NCBI RefSeq assembly: GCF_963675165.1
Contig: NC_087380.1
Span: 1,665,803-1,729,802, forward strand
Origin: Halichondria panicea
Taxonomy: Eukaryota; Porifera; Demospongiae; Suberitida; Halichondriidae
DNA length: 64,000 bases
Reading direction: 5' to 3'
Part shown: positions 62,903 through 64,000 of the stretch, piece after piece
Position numbering within the stretch: the first letter of the stretch is position 1
How the letters are laid out: every line of letters starts with the position of its first letter
Notes under the pieces: model-generated
Database searches by the model: none
Seen by the model: the letters and a program-made list of their open reading frames with translations, nothing else
What the model was told of the DNA's origin: nothing
Program-made: the position numbers and the translations under genes

Positions 62903-63823
62903 ATGGCGGAGGACCCCCCACCCCCTGATCTAACCGTGTATGAGAAACATTACATCTATCCATTCACCAAGTACACAAAGAAAGAGATCAAAGCTCTCAA
63001 GGTAAAATTCTAACATGTAACTGCATTGCAACTGCAAGACATTTTCCAGGCAGAATCTGCAAGTATAATAGCTGGTTCGTAGAATGGAGAGTTTTGAGTA
63101 GACAGACTACATTCAATGAATATGGTTCTCCTGTGGCTCTGAATAATAATAATTGTTTCTTGGAAGTTGTACGTATATTCACAATGCTGGCTTATCAGAG
63201 TCATTTCTCCAAAATGTTATTGGCTTCACCACTACTTGCGTATGTACCTTTTTCAATATTGGCACCCCCTGCACCGTCCAATAGCTAATCACTGCATTGA
63301 TTGATTAATCTACCTGTTAATGTTGATCTGTAGCTTGTGCTATTATTTCCTCCTAGATCCCAGCCCGTAAGAATGGCTACCTGACGGTGTGTGTGGTCTG
63401 TCCCGCTGGAATGTCTGACATCAAGGGAGTGGAACAGCATCTCTCTGGCAATCACCACAAGCTACGTATCAAGGTATTCACTTACAACCCTTTAATTATG
63501 AATGATCCAATTTTCTAAATTGAAGTTTTATTCTGTAGCAGGTTTATGCAATTTGTTGTGGCAAAGAATTACACAGTTTTTGTTTGTGGTTGAAAGCATC
63601 ATTCTTGGCTCTAAACTTGTGTTTTCCATTGAAATGTGGCAGGAGTATAATCTGGACCAAGCACTGTCCCAGCCACCCACACTGACGGTCACTAACCTCG
63701 AGGCCCTCACCAGCTTCATTGAGGGCACCTATCAGTCTCACTCGGCTGCTGCCTGTGGTCAGCTGACAGTGCGTAGAGACGTGGTGGAGGTGCTCCAGGG
63801 CCTCGTGCATGACAAGTTCCCTG
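62903..63823 (+). CDS. Unrecognised gene, first three exons (continues past the window)
   Basis: Exons 62903-63001, 63357-63473 and 63643-63823, joined in phases 0 and 0 and ending in phase 1. The donor at 63824 means the gene continues right. The 132-residue product starts MAEDPPPPDLTVYEKHYIYP. It contains CVVC-x13-HLSGNHHK (Cys-x2-Cys followed by clustered His), which could be a small zinc-binding motif. It then has a helical region with conserved-looking ALTSFIEGTYQ. No signal peptide or membrane span. The consistent splice phases and the clear ATG context after a divergent promoter make it a real gene. I do not recognise the family; an MOV10-type or other zinc-containing protein is only a guess. 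Confidence 0.7.
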
Positions 63824-64000
63824 GTGAGTGTGTACAAGTGAAGTATGGTAATTCCTGTAAATATACTAATGTGGTTAGAAACGAAAAGTCCCATCAAGCC
63901 TGTCAACTACACCTCTAATGTATTGGCATTATTAGAATATAGTGCATATAGCATCTCAGCCTATTATCAATCACTAATTGACTTGCCCCCCCCCACACAC

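Overview
This is a metazoan nuclear window. Genes are split by many short GT-AG introns (about 60-900 bp), it carries animal multidomain families (FN3 receptor, LRRC40, adhesion GPCR, RhoBTB), and much of the DNA between genes is small inverted-repeat transposons. The compact genes and the family mix suggest an early-branching animal, perhaps a demosponge. That placement is inference. I see no bacterial operons, rRNA, tRNA or CRISPR.

Layout. 1-2450 (+): 3' end of a cell-surface protein with four FN3 domains, one membrane segment and a tyrosine-motif tail. 2668-7256 (+): a complete 15-exon LRRC40 homologue. 8122-12800 (+): a two-exon gene for a 1353-aa protein with a PH-like segment, a PPxY motif, a WW-like domain, three collagen-like/Gly-rich blocks, a beta-rich region and an alpha/beta region. 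12.8-22.2 kb: mobile-element debris, including an orphan RhoBTB last-exon fragment. 22.2-22.7 kb: a broken copy of the 5' end of the GPCR gene. 22.7-31.6 kb: more mobile elements. 31607-37024 (+): second copy of the PH/WW/Gly-rich gene, about 98% identical in protein. 37956-44287 (+): a complete adhesion-type GPCR gene of 17 exons. 45087-50651 and 51235-62094 (-): two tandem RhoBTB paralogues of 11 exons each. 62903 to the right edge (+): start of a gene I do not recognise.

Organisation. The segment [PH/WW/Gly-rich gene + GPCR 5' end] is present twice. In the left copy the GPCR is truncated and frameshifted and the spacer has been filled by transposons. A short remnant of the same spacer and 3' flank also lies after the intact GPCR (44.4-44.85 kb), so the array was probably once longer. 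RhoBTB is tandemly duplicated as well, with a third remnant at about 16.9 kb. The functional themes are membrane reception (FN3 protein, GPCR), Rho/BTB adaptor signalling, and an unusual, probably intracellular Gly-rich scaffold.

Mobile DNA. The best-supported family has ends starting TAGCCTCGA and 9-bp target duplications, as in Mutator-like elements. It ranges from a 41-bp perfect foldback to a 2.7-kb element carrying a broken RecQ-like helicase fragment. Other families include TACCGTATAGCGGGT-ended MITEs, a pogo-like MITE, a 1.9-kb TA-flanked element with internal splice-like tandem units, and a MITE whose two arms are inverted heptamer minisatellites. All exon boundaries were read by eye from GT/AG sites and phase consistency, with no transcript data.
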